A DNA stretch of 64,000 bases from Achromobacter veterisilvae (GTDB taxonomy: Bacteria > Pseudomonadota > Gammaproteobacteria > Burkholderiales > Burkholderiaceae_B): positions 124,001 to 188,000 of the forward strand of contig NZ_UFQC01000011.1 in the NCBI RefSeq assembly GCF_900496975.1. Reading direction: 5' to 3'. The position numbers and the translations under genes are program-made. Within the stretch, counting starts at the first letter, position 1, and the number at the start of each line of letters is the position of its first letter. Positions 47,974 to 55,461 of the stretch are shown piece after piece. The notes under the pieces were generated by a model. That model saw only the letters and a program-made list of their open reading frames with translations, was not told the origin of the DNA and made no database searches.

Positions 47974-48186
47974 TCAGTAGGGGGCGTGCGCCGCGGAGGC
48001 GGCGTTCGCGGAATGGGTGGTGGTGGCCACCGCCTGGGGAGCGGCGTCGAGCGTCGGGCCCAGCACGCCGGTCATGGCGACCAGGAACGCCGTGGCGCCG
48101 ACGATCCCGGCGACATAGGCGACCAGGTCGAGGTCGCGGCCGGTGCGGCGCGCGCGGCGCCAAGTGATGCGAAGGCGGCGGATCAT
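47974..48186 (-). CDS. Small single-pass membrane protein
   Basis: 70 residues: a strongly basic N-terminus (about 15 residues), then one hydrophobic helix (LVAYVAGIVGATAFLVAMTG). No family recognised. Overlaps the upstream gene by four bases. Confidence 0.6.
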   Translation of the reverse strand: MIRRLRITWRRARRTGRDLDLVAYVAGIVGATAFLVAMTGVLGPTLDAAPQAVATTTHSANAASAAHAPY

Positions 48187-48392
48187 TGGACGTCCCCCTC
48201 GGCCGGCGATGGGAAGCAACCTTCGTCGTCGCGGCGCTCCTGATAGGCGCGGTACTGGCCGGTGCGGGCTTCCTGCTTGCGGGCCTTGCAGGACTTCGAG
48301 CAGAAGCGGGCCCAGCCGCGGGCGCGGTCCGCCGTCCTGGCGGTGAACGTGCCGCCGCATGCCTGGCACTGGTATTGGGCGGTGGAGGTCAT
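48183..48392 (-). CDS. Small zinc-ribbon phage protein
   Basis: 69 residues with C-x2-C (CQACGG) and C-x3-C (FCSKSCK) about 20 residues apart, a likely zinc ribbon for nucleic-acid or protein binding. Acidic tail. Four-base overlaps on both sides. Confidence 0.68.
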   Translation of the reverse strand: MTSTAQYQCQACGGTFTARTADRARGWARFCSKSCKARKQEARTGQYRAYQERRDDEGCFPSPAEGDVQ

Positions 48393-48646
48393 TGCTGCTC
48401 CCCCTTGGCCTTGGCGATGGCGGCGCACCCGACAGCTACAGCAGCTTCCACGCGGGGCCCGCGTTGATAGGCCACGTCCATACCAAGCAGCGCTTCCAAC
48501 GCCTCCAGCAGCTCCGGCGCGGCGACGGCCCGGAGCGCGGCCGCCGCGATGGCGTGGCTGGAACCATTGCCGTGGGCGTACTGCTGGCAAGCGGCCTGGA
48601 ACTGGGCGTCCAGCGCGGCGCGTTCGATCATGGCGGCGGCGCTCAT
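48389..48646 (-). CDS. Small hypothetical phage protein
   Basis: 85 residues, Ala-rich and helical. No recognised domain. Embedded in the overlapping leftward operon. Confidence 0.58.
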   Translation of the reverse strand: MSAAAMIERAALDAQFQAACQQYAHGNGSSHAIAAAALRAVAAPELLEALEALLGMDVAYQRGPRVEAAVAVGCAAIAKAKGEQQ

Positions 48647-48927
48647 GCTTCCCTCGCGTAGTCGGAGTCCGGCACGATCACGACGTCGCCGCGGATCTGG
48701 TGGGGAACGCCGCGGGCGTCCTGATACAGGCGCGTGGCCGCCGGGTTGACGGGCAAGTTCTTCCGGATGCCGCCGTCATCGACCAGCATCACGTGCACGC
48801 GGTCGGCGAGGCTGACGGTGTCCAGGGCGTCGGCGCCGATCATCTGGCGGACGTCCTGCAGGGCATGCGGCCCGTGCAGCTCGGTTTCGGCGCCGTCGGC
48901 GCGGATCAGCTTGCGGATGGGCTTCAT
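48643..48927 (-). CDS. DUF3846-like phage protein
   Basis: 94 residues. The block VHVMLVDDGGIRKNLPVNPAA followed by IRGDVVIVPDSD fits DUF3846, a small family found on phages and plasmids with unknown role. Confidence 0.7.
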   Translation of the reverse strand: MKPIRKLIRADGAETELHGPHALQDVRQMIGADALDTVSLADRVHVMLVDDGGIRKNLPVNPAATRLYQDARGVPHQIRGDVVIVPDSDYAREA

Positions 48928-49283
48928 GCGCCGGCCTCCTGCTCAGCGTCGAGCGCGGCCTGGGCGATCTGCGCCAGCTCGAAGTCGCGATCGAGGATGC
49001 CGGTGGAGCCGCCGGCGATCTGTGCCAGCGCCGTGCGCAGGCGGGCATTGGCGATGCGCAGCGCCAGGTTCTTCCTCTGGAGAGCAACAGAATCGGTGAC
49101 CATCTTCGGCTGGGCATGCTCGGCCGCGATGTACGGGCGGCCCTGCAGCGCGGTCTCGGCGCGGCTGGCGATCCAGCGCAGGCGGCGCGTCTGCGTCGAG
49201 CTGGCGCGCGCCGTGCGCCTGATGTGGTCCAGGGCGTCCTGGTAGATTTCGGCCGTGGACGGCAACGGGATAGGGGCGTTCAT
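48924..49283 (-). CDS. Hypothetical phage protein
   Basis: 119 residues, largely helical with an amphipathic run near residues 70-90. No family recognised. Four-base overlaps both sides. Confidence 0.6.
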   Translation of the reverse strand: MNAPIPLPSTAEIYQDALDHIRRTARASSTQTRRLRWIASRAETALQGRPYIAAEHAQPKMVTDSVALQRKNLALRIANARLRTALAQIAGGSTGILDRDFELAQIAQAALDAEQEAGA

Positions 49284-49492
49284 AACGGGCGGTTCTCCAA
49301 GGTGGGTGCCGCGCTAGCGCGGATCTGCCGGCTGGGCATGCAGTCGAAGGTGACGCGGGTGGTGGGCGGGAAGACGGCCAGGACGTCCAGGCATTCGGCC
49401 TGGGTGGCGAAGCGCTCGATCACCATGACGGGCGGACGGTCGGGGGTAGCGGGCAGGAAGGCCAGCAGGACCCAAAGCGTGGCGGCGGTCAT
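49280..49492 (-). CDS. Small exported or membrane-anchored phage protein
   Basis: 70 residues with an N-terminal hydrophobic stretch (LWVLLAFLPATP) and two cysteines that could pair outside the membrane. No family recognised. Confidence 0.58.
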   Translation of the reverse strand: MTAATLWVLLAFLPATPDRPPVMVIERFATQAECLDVLAVFPPTTRVTFDCMPSRQIRASAAPTLENRPL

Positions 49493-49989
49493 GCGCGGCT
49501 CCCGAGCTGGGCGCGGCATACGTCGGCGGCGCGGTCGGCCTGGTCGTGGCCGAACATGCCGAAGTGGCAGATCGACGGCGCAATCCCCAGGGCCTTCGCC
49601 AGCCAGGCGTACGCGGCGGTGCGGTTGTTCGCGAAGCGCTCCTTCGTCAGGCGCTGGAACAGGAATTTCGCGTCCTTGCGCGCCTTGATGGTCTCCTTCG
49701 AGGCCATGACGCCCAGCGGCAGATCGGTATCGGGGTGCAGGCCCACGTAGGCGCCGCAGTGCGCGCAGCGGTAGACGAAGGGCCAGTCGCCGTACTCGCG
49801 ACCGTAGATTGTCGCGTTGGATTGCAGGTACACGTCCCTGCCATCGCAGCAATGGCAGGCCGTGGGCGGCGCGATGCGATCGCGCACGCGCGCCAGGGCG
49901 CGGCGCGACACATGGGGGAGGGGGGCGGGCGCCGCCAGCTTTTGCTTGCTCCGGCTGCGCGGGTCCACGCCAAGAACGGTGATGCTCAT
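49489..49989 (-). CDS. DUF3268-type zinc-finger protein
   Basis: 166 residues. Two Cys pairs (CHCCDG and YRCAHCGAYVGLHPDT) frame a zinc-finger domain at residues 40-95; the Y-x-C-x2-C-x-A-Y-V-G-x-H pattern is typical of DUF3268 phage proteins. The C-terminal half is helical, with AAYAWLAKALGI. Role unknown. Confidence 0.78.
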   Translation of the reverse strand: MSITVLGVDPRSRSKQKLAAPAPLPHVSRRALARVRDRIAPPTACHCCDGRDVYLQSNATIYGREYGDWPFVYRCAHCGAYVGLHPDTDLPLGVMASKETIKARKDAKFLFQRLTKERFANNRTAAYAWLAKALGIAPSICHFGMFGHDQADRAADVCRAQLGSRA

Positions 49990-50096
49990 GGTTGTGCACT
50001 CCAGGGGTCGGTGCGGCGGCGATACGCGGCATAGATGTCGATGCCGCGTGCCATCGCGTAGGCGACGGGGAAGAGAAGGAGGGCGGCGGCGATCAC
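49986..50096 (-). CDS. Very short membrane peptide
   Basis: 36 residues from a GTG start with a four-base overlap at each end, as for the rest of the operon. One hydrophobic helix (IAAALLLFPVAYAMA) and a basic tail. Supported mainly by the overlap pattern. Confidence 0.45.
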   Translation of the reverse strand: MIAAALLLFPVAYAMARGIDIYAAYRRRTDPWSAQP

Positions 50097-50473
50097 AGGA
50101 CCACCTCGCCGGTGTCGCGCATGGAACGCTCGATCAACATGCGGGCTCGCTTGACCAGCTCGGCGCGCAGCGCCTGCACACCGCGGGCGCCGATGCGCCG
50201 GTGGTCCGGGTGTTGGCTGATTACCGTCAGGACAACGCCGGCGGCATCGCGCGGCGCCAGGTCGCATTGCAGCGTTTCAACCCACCAGTCCAGCTTTTCG
50301 CCGAAGGCGAGGCGAGTGCGACCGGCGAAGAGGTCGCGAAGGGCGCCGATGATCTGGCCATCCGAGATTTCTGACACGCGAGTTTTGCGTTCGCGGTGGT
50401 AGTAGCCGTGGTCGGCGGTGCGGGTGGGGTCGTCGGGCCGGGTGGCGTCTGACGGGGGGATGTGGACTTGCAT
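50093..50473 (-). CDS. First gene of the leftward operon, hypothetical
   Basis: 126 residues, soluble. No recognised family; composition Arg/Asp-rich with helical segments. Its ATG lies 73 bases downstream of the putative PL -10, and every following gene is within a few bases, so this is the head of the long early operon. Confidence 0.7.
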   Translation of the reverse strand: MQVHIPPSDATRPDDPTRTADHGYYHRERKTRVSEISDGQIIGALRDLFAGRTRLAFGEKLDWWVETLQCDLAPRDAAGVVLTVISQHPDHRRIGARGVQALRAELVKRARMLIERSMRDTGEVVL

Positions 50474-50527
50474 GGCTTCTCCCGTATTGGCTACCTGTTG
50501 GGGTCAGGTCGGCAGCACCAGAGATTC

Positions 50528-50588
50528 CTAGCACTGTAATGCTAGATTCTAAGCATTAAATGGCTAGTGTCAAGCATTTTGATGCTAG
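50528..50588. promoter_or_regulatory. Left operator cluster (OL-like, three sites)
   Basis: Three copies of an 18-base dyad at about 21-base spacing: CTAGCA CTGTAA TGCTAG (50528-50545, perfect), an imperfect copy CTAAGCATTAAATGGCTAG (50549-50567), and CAAGCA TTTTGA TGCTAG (50571-50588). The same dyad occurs three times before the repressor gene. Confidence 0.7.
50546..50573 (-). promoter_or_regulatory. Leftward early promoter (PL-like)
   Basis: On the minus strand: TTGACA (50573-50568), 16-base spacer, TAGAAT (50551-50546). Close to sigma-70 consensus and lying across all three left operator sites, so repressor binding would block it. Drives the leftward operon from 50473. Confidence 0.65.
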
Positions 50589-50599
50589 ATAGGCACAAC

Positions 50600-50621
50600 A
50601 AAAAAGCCGCACTGGGCGGCT
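50600..50621 (-). terminator. Rho-independent terminator of the immunity-region cassette
   Basis: On the minus strand: AGCCGC CCAGT GCGGCT followed by TTTTTT. It ends the transcript of the 50646-51032 gene before the PL region, making that gene an independent unit. Confidence 0.7.
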
Positions 50622-50645
50622 GTCGTGTGACGGGGAGGTGGGGCG

Positions 50646-51032
50646 CTACCGGTCTTCGATAGAAAAAAGGCTTTCACCCGAAGGAAGGAATTTGCAAAGC
50701 GCCCGTTGCGGCAGGACATTTCCAAAACCATTCTTGGCCTCAAAGTCCAAGCGAACCAGCACGGCGCCGTCGTTCAACGTCTGTACAGCGGCACCAAACA
50801 CGCTGAAATTTACGGATGAGGGGAACTTTGCTGCCGCACGCGTCCTGGCCTGACAGGAGGCCATCGCATCATTTTCACTTATCACCGGTTTGACTTCGGG
50901 TGTGGCGTTGTCCGTTGATTGCTTCCCAGGGATGCTGGCCAGAATGCCGGATATGACTAGGAGGCCGAGAAACCCCACTATCTTCATGCGGCCTTGGCGG
51001 CGCAGGTCTGCGAGCGATGTAGGTTTTTTCAT
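50646..51032 (-). CDS. Membrane-anchored protein of the immunity region (candidate moron)
   Basis: 128 residues: basic N-terminus, one hydrophobic helix (IVGFLGLLVISGILASI, about residues 15-32), then a soluble domain with two cysteines (ASCQARTRAAAKFPSS and RALCKF), probably periplasmic. It sits between repressor and PL, with its own terminator and an operator half-site upstream. This position often carries exclusion genes such as rexAB or sie; function here is inference. ATG 51032 chosen over a TTG three codons upstream. Confidence 0.7.
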   Translation of the reverse strand: MKKPTSLADLRRQGRMKIVGFLGLLVISGILASIPGKQSTDNATPEVKPVISENDAMASCQARTRAAAKFPSSVNFSVFGAAVQTLNDGAVLVRLDFEAKNGFGNVLPQRALCKFLPSGESLFSIEDR

Positions 51033-51136
51033 GTGTCCCAAACAAAATGATAATGCTAGACACGGATGGTAATTAACATGGCAAATTTTTTTGGCCCCAG
51101 CCGTTCACCCAAAGCACATTGCCGTCGACGTGCCAC

Positions 51137-51583
51137 CTAGGCGGCTCCGCGCTTACTTTTAATATCTGGTCCATCCTGCGTGGCGGAATAAGCTGCGCTG
51201 TAGCCGCGAGCATTGAGCATCAGGTAGGTACGCTCAGGCTCGTTCAAGATACGAAAAATCGATAGCAGCTCTTGCTCATCGCTACGAAGATCTGTGACCG
51301 GCGGCTGGGCGGTACCGACAGATGATGAACTGGACGAGGTGTCCAATGCGGGCGGTTTGAGCGGATCGAATCCCGAGACCAACAGTTGCCACGCCTCGAA
51401 CTTGAAAAACCTCGCGATCTGCTGGACCGTCTCGACGTTCGGGTTGCCAGAGCCGTACTTGATGCGCCCCAGCGTGCCGTCAGCGACGCCCATGAGTTTC
51501 GACAGGTTCAGGCGTGAGATGTCCTGTCGCGTTTCCAGCAACTTGGTGACGCTCTGAGCGAGGATTTCTTTCACATCTGGCAT
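51137..51583 (-). CDS. HTH phage repressor (CI-like, without peptidase domain)
   Basis: 148 residues. Xre-type HTH at about residues 25-75 (ISRLNLSKLMGVADGTLGRI, VETVQQIARFF), a Ser-rich linker, then a short helical tail (DEQELLSIFRILNEPERTYL). There is no S24 autoprotease domain with its Ser-Lys dyad, so RecA-driven self-cleavage is not expected. One operator overlaps the start codon, implying autoregulation; TATAAA at 51600-51595 on the minus strand could be its -10. Confidence 0.85.
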   Translation of the reverse strand: MPDVKEILAQSVTKLLETRQDISRLNLSKLMGVADGTLGRIKYGSGNPNVETVQQIARFFKFEAWQLLVSGFDPLKPPALDTSSSSSSVGTAQPPVTDLRSDEQELLSIFRILNEPERTYLMLNARGYSAAYSATQDGPDIKSKRGAA

Positions 51584-51649
51584 TGGATTGCTAGTTTATA
51601 GATCTGGCGTAGCCTTTTGGTGCTTGATGATCTAGCCACATAATGCTAG
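51577..51649. promoter_or_regulatory. Right operator cluster (OR-like, three sites)
   Basis: CTGGCA TTGGAT TGCTAG (51577-51594), GTAGCC TTTTGG TGCTTG (51609-51626) and CTAGCC ACATAA TGCTAG (51632-51649), between the divergent repressor and Cro-like genes. All share the CTAGCA-N6-TGCTAG dyad of the left cluster. Confidence 0.7.
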
Positions 51650-51652
51650 ATT
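51624..51652 (+). promoter_or_regulatory. Rightward early promoter (PR-like)
   Basis: TTGATG (51624-51629), 17-base spacer, TAGATT (51647-51652), overlapping the third right operator, 30 bases before the Cro-like start. The match to consensus is moderate; the position is what supports it. Confidence 0.45.
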
Positions 51653-51681
51653 GGCGGCATACTTACTTATGAGTGACCGCC

Positions 51682-51912
51682 ATGTCCATGATCACCACCG
51701 TTCGTTCGCAGTTGCTGGCGCGTAAGGGTAGCTGGCCCGCCATCTGTGACCGAGCAGGCGTCTCCTATTCGTGGCTGACCAAGTATGCCCAAGGCAAGAT
51801 CACCAATCCCGGCTCGCGCCAGTTGGAGGCCGTAGCTCGCTGTCTGGAAAGCAGCAATGAACAAGCGGCTGCCGTTGCGCCGGTCGAGCATCGTGAGGGC
51901 GGCCATGCGTAA
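51682..51912 (+). CDS. Cro/YdaS-like HTH protein
   Basis: 76 residues, Xre-type HTH throughout: RSQLLARKGSWPAICDRAG, then VSYSWLTKYAQGKI as recognition region and RQLEAVARCLES. First rightward gene after the operator cluster, the Cro position. With the YdaT-like gene downstream it resembles the YdaS/YdaT arrangement of Rac-type prophages. ATG at 51688 is an alternative start. Confidence 0.8.
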   Translation: MSMITTVRSQLLARKGSWPAICDRAGVSYSWLTKYAQGKITNPGSRQLEAVARCLESSNEQAAAVAPVEHREGGHA

Positions 51913-51947
51913 GACGGCGCTGGCTACCGCGTTGCGTGAGGTGTTCC

Positions 51948-52235
51948 TCAGGTTCCTGGAGATCCTGATGGCTGAACAAAGCCGATCGGACGACTCTCCC
52001 CGGGTTGCACCTGCATCACTGCCACAACTGATTGGTGCGGCACCCACGCTTCGTAATCCCTTGAAGGATGCAATTGCGTGGGAGACAGCCGCAGGCCGAG
52101 ATAGTGCGTATTGGTCCAGTCGACGCGCGAACACTCCACTGCAGGATGACCCTCGAAATCTGTCGTCTGCTGCCTCGCAAGTACCTCTGCCGCGCCCGAT
52201 TCTCGGTGCAGCACAACATGCCAATTTCCAGCCAT
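51948..52235 (-). CDS. Hypothetical protein, counter-oriented small gene
   Basis: 95 residues with normal composition (WHVVLHRESGAAEVLARQ; HYLGLRLSPTQLHPSRDYEAW). Start supported by GGAGAAGGAA upstream. No family recognised. It lies on the minus strand among rightward early genes; the overlapping plus-strand frame (51857-52258) has poorer composition and is rejected. Confidence 0.6.
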   Translation of the reverse strand: MAGNWHVVLHRESGAAEVLARQQTTDFEGHPAVECSRVDWTNTHYLGLRLSPTQLHPSRDYEAWVPHQSVVAVMQVQPGESRPIGFVQPSGSPGT

Positions 52236-52320
52236 GGTCAGTTCCTTCTCCGAAGTAGGGTTGTGTGAGAGCGCCCATTCTAAGGAGCTGGAACTGGCCG
52301 CCCATTCGAGCCGCCGTGCC

Positions 52321-52515
52321 CTAATGAAGCGTGGCCGGCGCCGAGCGCGCCGGTTCGGCGTCGGCGCGGTCGTCCGTTTCCATGCACAGCCGCTCGAACA
52401 CCGCCCGCACCGTGGCTTGGTCAGCGTCGCCGACGACACCGTCGGCAATCTCCTTTGCCAATTTCAGCAGCGCCATCGTGGCCTGCGCCGCACCACCTTT
52501 TTCTCGCACATCCAT
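52321..52515 (-). CDS. Hypothetical protein, counter-oriented small gene
   Basis: 64 residues, acidic and helical (MALLKLAKEIADGVVGDADQ). The frame is open to an ATG at 52584 that overlaps the divergent YdaT-like start; I prefer 52515, after GGGGGT. Transcribed with, and just upstream of, the other minus-strand small gene. Confidence 0.5.
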   Translation of the reverse strand: MDVREKGGAAQATMALLKLAKEIADGVVGDADQATVRAVFERLCMETDDRADAEPARSAPATLH

Positions 52516-52575
52516 TTTCGCTACCCCCGTTTCGACTGGCGTGCGGGAAATGTAACTGCCCGGAGTACCTGACGC

Positions 52576-53175
52576 ATGCGACATGAATCGCACAAAACCC
52601 TGATCGCCATCCTGCGCGAGCACACCTCGGCGTGGCGCAAGTCCCAGGACTGGTCTCGCGAGACGATGGCGGAATACATCGTCGCCGCGCACGAAACTCT
52701 GAACGGCCCGGCCAGCACCGGCATCCGGTTCGAACCCCATACCCAGGACACGTTCGGGCGCCTCAAGGTGAACGCCGACCGCGTCTTCCGCTGGCTGGAC
52801 GACGAATCCAAGGATACGAACCTGCTGCCGGCCAACTTCATCCCGTCGATCCTGGCGGCGATGCCGCACGACCGGCGCCGGCATTGCGTCGATGACATGC
52901 TGCGCCCGCTGGGTCTGGCCGTGCGCACGCTTGCGCTGGAGGCCGGAGACGCCCTCGCTCAGGGGCAGGTCACCAATCTCATGCGTGAGCAGACCGAAGC
53001 AGCCGCTGCCGCGGTGGCACTGCTCGACGCGAACGCCACGCCGGCTCAACTGGTGAGCGCCCACCGCGAGCTGTCGGAATCGATCGTCGCGGCCCGCGGC
53101 GTGCGCGCGGCGATCGAAGGCCAGATGTCGCGGGCCGGCATCGACGTCCCGGCGAAGGAGGCGGATCCGTCATGA
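52576..53175 (+). CDS. YdaT-like phage regulator/toxin
   Basis: 199 residues. The block VNADRVFRWLDDESKDTNLL, followed by NFIPSILAAMPHDRRRHCVDD, parallels the core of YdaT from the Rac prophage (HRWL...LIPAILAILPRELR). Rac YdaT is toxic when overproduced and is now viewed as a CII-like DNA-binding regulator. The C-terminal ~70 residues are a helical extension. Its stop overlaps the methyltransferase start. Confidence 0.65.
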   Translation: MRHESHKTLIAILREHTSAWRKSQDWSRETMAEYIVAAHETLNGPASTGIRFEPHTQDTFGRLKVNADRVFRWLDDESKDTNLLPANFIPSILAAMPHDRRRHCVDDMLRPLGLAVRTLALEAGDALAQGQVTNLMREQTEAAAAAVALLDANATPAQLVSAHRELSESIVAARGVRAAIEGQMSRAGIDVPAKEADPS

Positions 53176-55109
53176 TCTCCGACATCAACCATTTCCATCT
53201 GTTTTCGGGCGCCGGTGTCGGCGCGGCAGGCATGCAAGACGCCCGGCCGGAAATCCCGGGCCTGACCGGCCGCATGGTTTGCCTTGGTGGCATCGACGTG
53301 GACCCAGCCGGCGCGGCCGACTTCTTCGGCTTCACCGGCGTGCGCTGCACTGTGCGCGACCTGTTCAGTCGCCAGCAGTACGTCGCCTTCCACGGGCGTG
53401 AGCCGCCCGGCGGCTGGACCGAGGCCATGCCCGCCGATATACGGGCGGCTGCTGGCGGTTGCCGGCCGCACATCCTATTCCTTTCGGCGCCGTGCAAGGG
53501 CTTTTCCGGCCTGTTGTCGCATTCGCGCAGTCTGACCGCCAAGTACCAGGCGCTGAACGAACTGACGCTGCGCGGAATGTGGCTGGCGATGGAGGCCTGG
53601 AAGGATGATCCGGTCGAGGTGATCCTGTTCGAGAACGTGCCGCGCATCGCCTCGCGCGGGCGCCACTTCCTGAACCAGATCGTCCAGTTGCTGCGCCACT
53701 ACGGCTATATCGCGCGCGAAACCGCCCACGACTGCGGCGAGCTGGGCGGGCTGGCGCAGAGCCGCAAGCGCTTCCTGATGATCGCGCGCCACGCCGAAAA
53801 GGTGCCGGCCTTCATCTATGAGCCGCCCCAGCGTCCGCTGCGCGCCGTGGGCGAGGTCCTGGGCCGCATGCACCTGCCGGGCGACCTGCGCGCGGGTCCG
53901 ATGCACCGCATCCCGAACCTGAGCTGGAAAACGTGGGTACGGCTGGCCTTTGTAGAAGCGGGCAGCGACTGGCGCAGCTTGAACCGCCTGGCGGTGCAGG
54001 ACGGCTATCTGCAGGATTACATCCTGGTGCCGGAAATGCGCCGCGGTGCCCTGGGGGTGCACAGCATGCAGGACAACGCCGGCGTCATCGCCGCGCGCAA
54101 CTACCCGCTGAACGGCGCTTTCTCCGTGGCAGATCCGCGTTTCGATCCGTCGGCGGCGTGGAAGGATGGCCAGGCCTACGGCGTGCGCCGCTGGGATGCC
54201 TCGACCGGCACCGTCGCCGGCCAGCAGGGCCCGGGCCAGGGCGCATACAGCGTCGCCGATCCGCGTCACCACGGCCCGGCCAAGCACAGCAATGAATTTC
54301 GCATCGTTCGCTACGAAGCCGCCGCGCGCGCCGTCACCGGCGCCCATGGCACGGGGCAGTGTGTCGCAGACCCGCGCACTGGTTGGCCCAAAACCGCCCA
54401 TGGCAACAAGTTGGCCGTCACGGCCTACGAAGATCCTGCGAAGACCATCACCGGCGCGCGGTTCGGCAGTGGTGGGCTGTGCGTAGCAGACCCCCGCGGT
54501 GGCCCGGACGCCAGCAAGCTGCACGGGAAGTACCACACGGCGCGCTGGCACGAGCATGCCCACGCCGTTATCGCCGGCAACGCTAATGGCGCGTTTTCCG
54601 TGGCGGATCCTCGTCCGGGCCTGGCGCGCACGCGCGGCGACCACTATCTGACGGCCGGGCACTACGGTGTCGCGGCCTGGGACCAACACGTCGGCGCCGT
54701 CTCGGCTTCGGCATGCCACGACAACGGTGCGTGGTCGGTGGCCGATCCGCGCGTGCTGCCGGGGGCCAACGACAAGCTGGTCTGCCGCATCATCGCCGAG
54801 GACGGCACCTGGCACCGGCCGTTCACCACGTTGGAGCTGGCCGCCCTGCAGAGCCTGTACGACCCCGACGACTACGCCGAGGCCGAGGAGCAGGGCGCCC
54901 ACTTCCAGATGCATGGCAATTCTGACAGCGCCCACCGCGAGCGCATCGGCAACGCCGTGCCGAAGAAAGCAGCCCGCGCCATGGCCGAAGAAATCGGCCG
55001 CGCCATCCTGCTGTCGCGCGCCGGCGAATCCTTCCAGCTTTCGTCCACGCCGATCTGGGTGCGGCCGATCGCCACGGCGCTGGCCGTGCGCGGCGGGGAG
55101 GGGGCCTGA
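53172..55109 (+). CDS. DNA cytosine-5 methyltransferase with six internal repeats
   Basis: 645 residues. Motif I FHLFSGAGVGAAGM, motif IV with catalytic Cys108 (SAPCKGFSG), motif VI ENVPRIASRGR and motif VIII AQSRKRFLMIAR are all present; C-terminal motif X is GNAVPKKAARAMAEEI. Between them the segment VADPR recurs at residues 319, 361, 398, 438, 477 and 523, giving six units of 37-46 residues in the target-recognition region. No endonuclease is adjacent, so an anti-restriction or regulatory role is likely. Confidence 0.88.
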   Translation: MISDINHFHLFSGAGVGAAGMQDARPEIPGLTGRMVCLGGIDVDPAGAADFFGFTGVRCTVRDLFSRQQYVAFHGREPPGGWTEAMPADIRAAAGGCRPHILFLSAPCKGFSGLLSHSRSLTAKYQALNELTLRGMWLAMEAWKDDPVEVILFENVPRIASRGRHFLNQIVQLLRHYGYIARETAHDCGELGGLAQSRKRFLMIARHAEKVPAFIYEPPQRPLRAVGEVLGRMHLPGDLRAGPMHRIPNLSWKTWVRLAFVEAGSDWRSLNRLAVQDGYLQDYILVPEMRRGALGVHSMQDNAGVIAARNYPLNGAFSVADPRFDPSAAWKDGQAYGVRRWDASTGTVAGQQGPGQGAYSVADPRHHGPAKHSNEFRIVRYEAAARAVTGAHGTGQCVADPRTGWPKTAHGNKLAVTAYEDPAKTITGARFGSGGLCVADPRGGPDASKLHGKYHTARWHEHAHAVIAGNANGAFSVADPRPGLARTRGDHYLTAGHYGVAAWDQHVGAVSASACHDNGAWSVADPRVLPGANDKLVCRIIAEDGTWHRPFTTLELAALQSLYDPDDYAEAEEQGAHFQMHGNSDSAHRERIGNAVPKKAARAMAEEIGRAILLSRAGESFQLSSTPIWVRPIATALAVRGGEGA

Positions 55110-55110
55110 C

Positions 55111-55461
55111 ATGCATCCCAAGGAGCAATGTCGCCTTTCCATGGAAGGGCAGTCGAGGCCGGATGTGGTGGCGCGCCGTCGCGCCCGGCGGGCGCTCGAT
55201 CCTCTGTCGTATAGGGCTGGGTGCGCCGAGTTGTGGAAGTCCGGCCCGTGGCCCTTCGACGGCGTGTCGGCCTGGGTATTTTTCCGCAATCGAAGTTTTC
55301 GCCGGTACCTGATGCCCGGCATCCAGTCCTACCTGAACGAGCGCGCCGCGGCACGGCGGGCGCGGCACTCGGCTGACATGGCCGAAAGCGAGCGCCGGTG
55401 GAAGCTTGCCAAGGCGCTGAAGAAGGCGCAGCCGCTGCCCCTATTCGAGGACACGCCATGA
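55111..55461 (+). CDS. Hypothetical phage protein
   Basis: 116 residues, basic, Arg-rich, with a helical C-terminus (ERRWKLAKALKKAQPLPLF). No family recognised. Begins one base after the methyltransferase stop. Confidence 0.65.
   Translation: MHPKEQCRLSMEGQSRPDVVARRRARRALDPLSYRAGCAELWKSGPWPFDGVSAWVFFRNRSFRRYLMPGIQSYLNERAAARRARHSADMAESERRWKLAKALKKAQPLPLFEDTP

Noticed and set aside
51857-52258. Plus-strand frame of 133 residues after the Cro-like gene
   Set aside because: Composition is Ser/Pro/Arg-rich and patternless, while the opposite strand has a well-composed frame with a strong ribosome site over the same bases.
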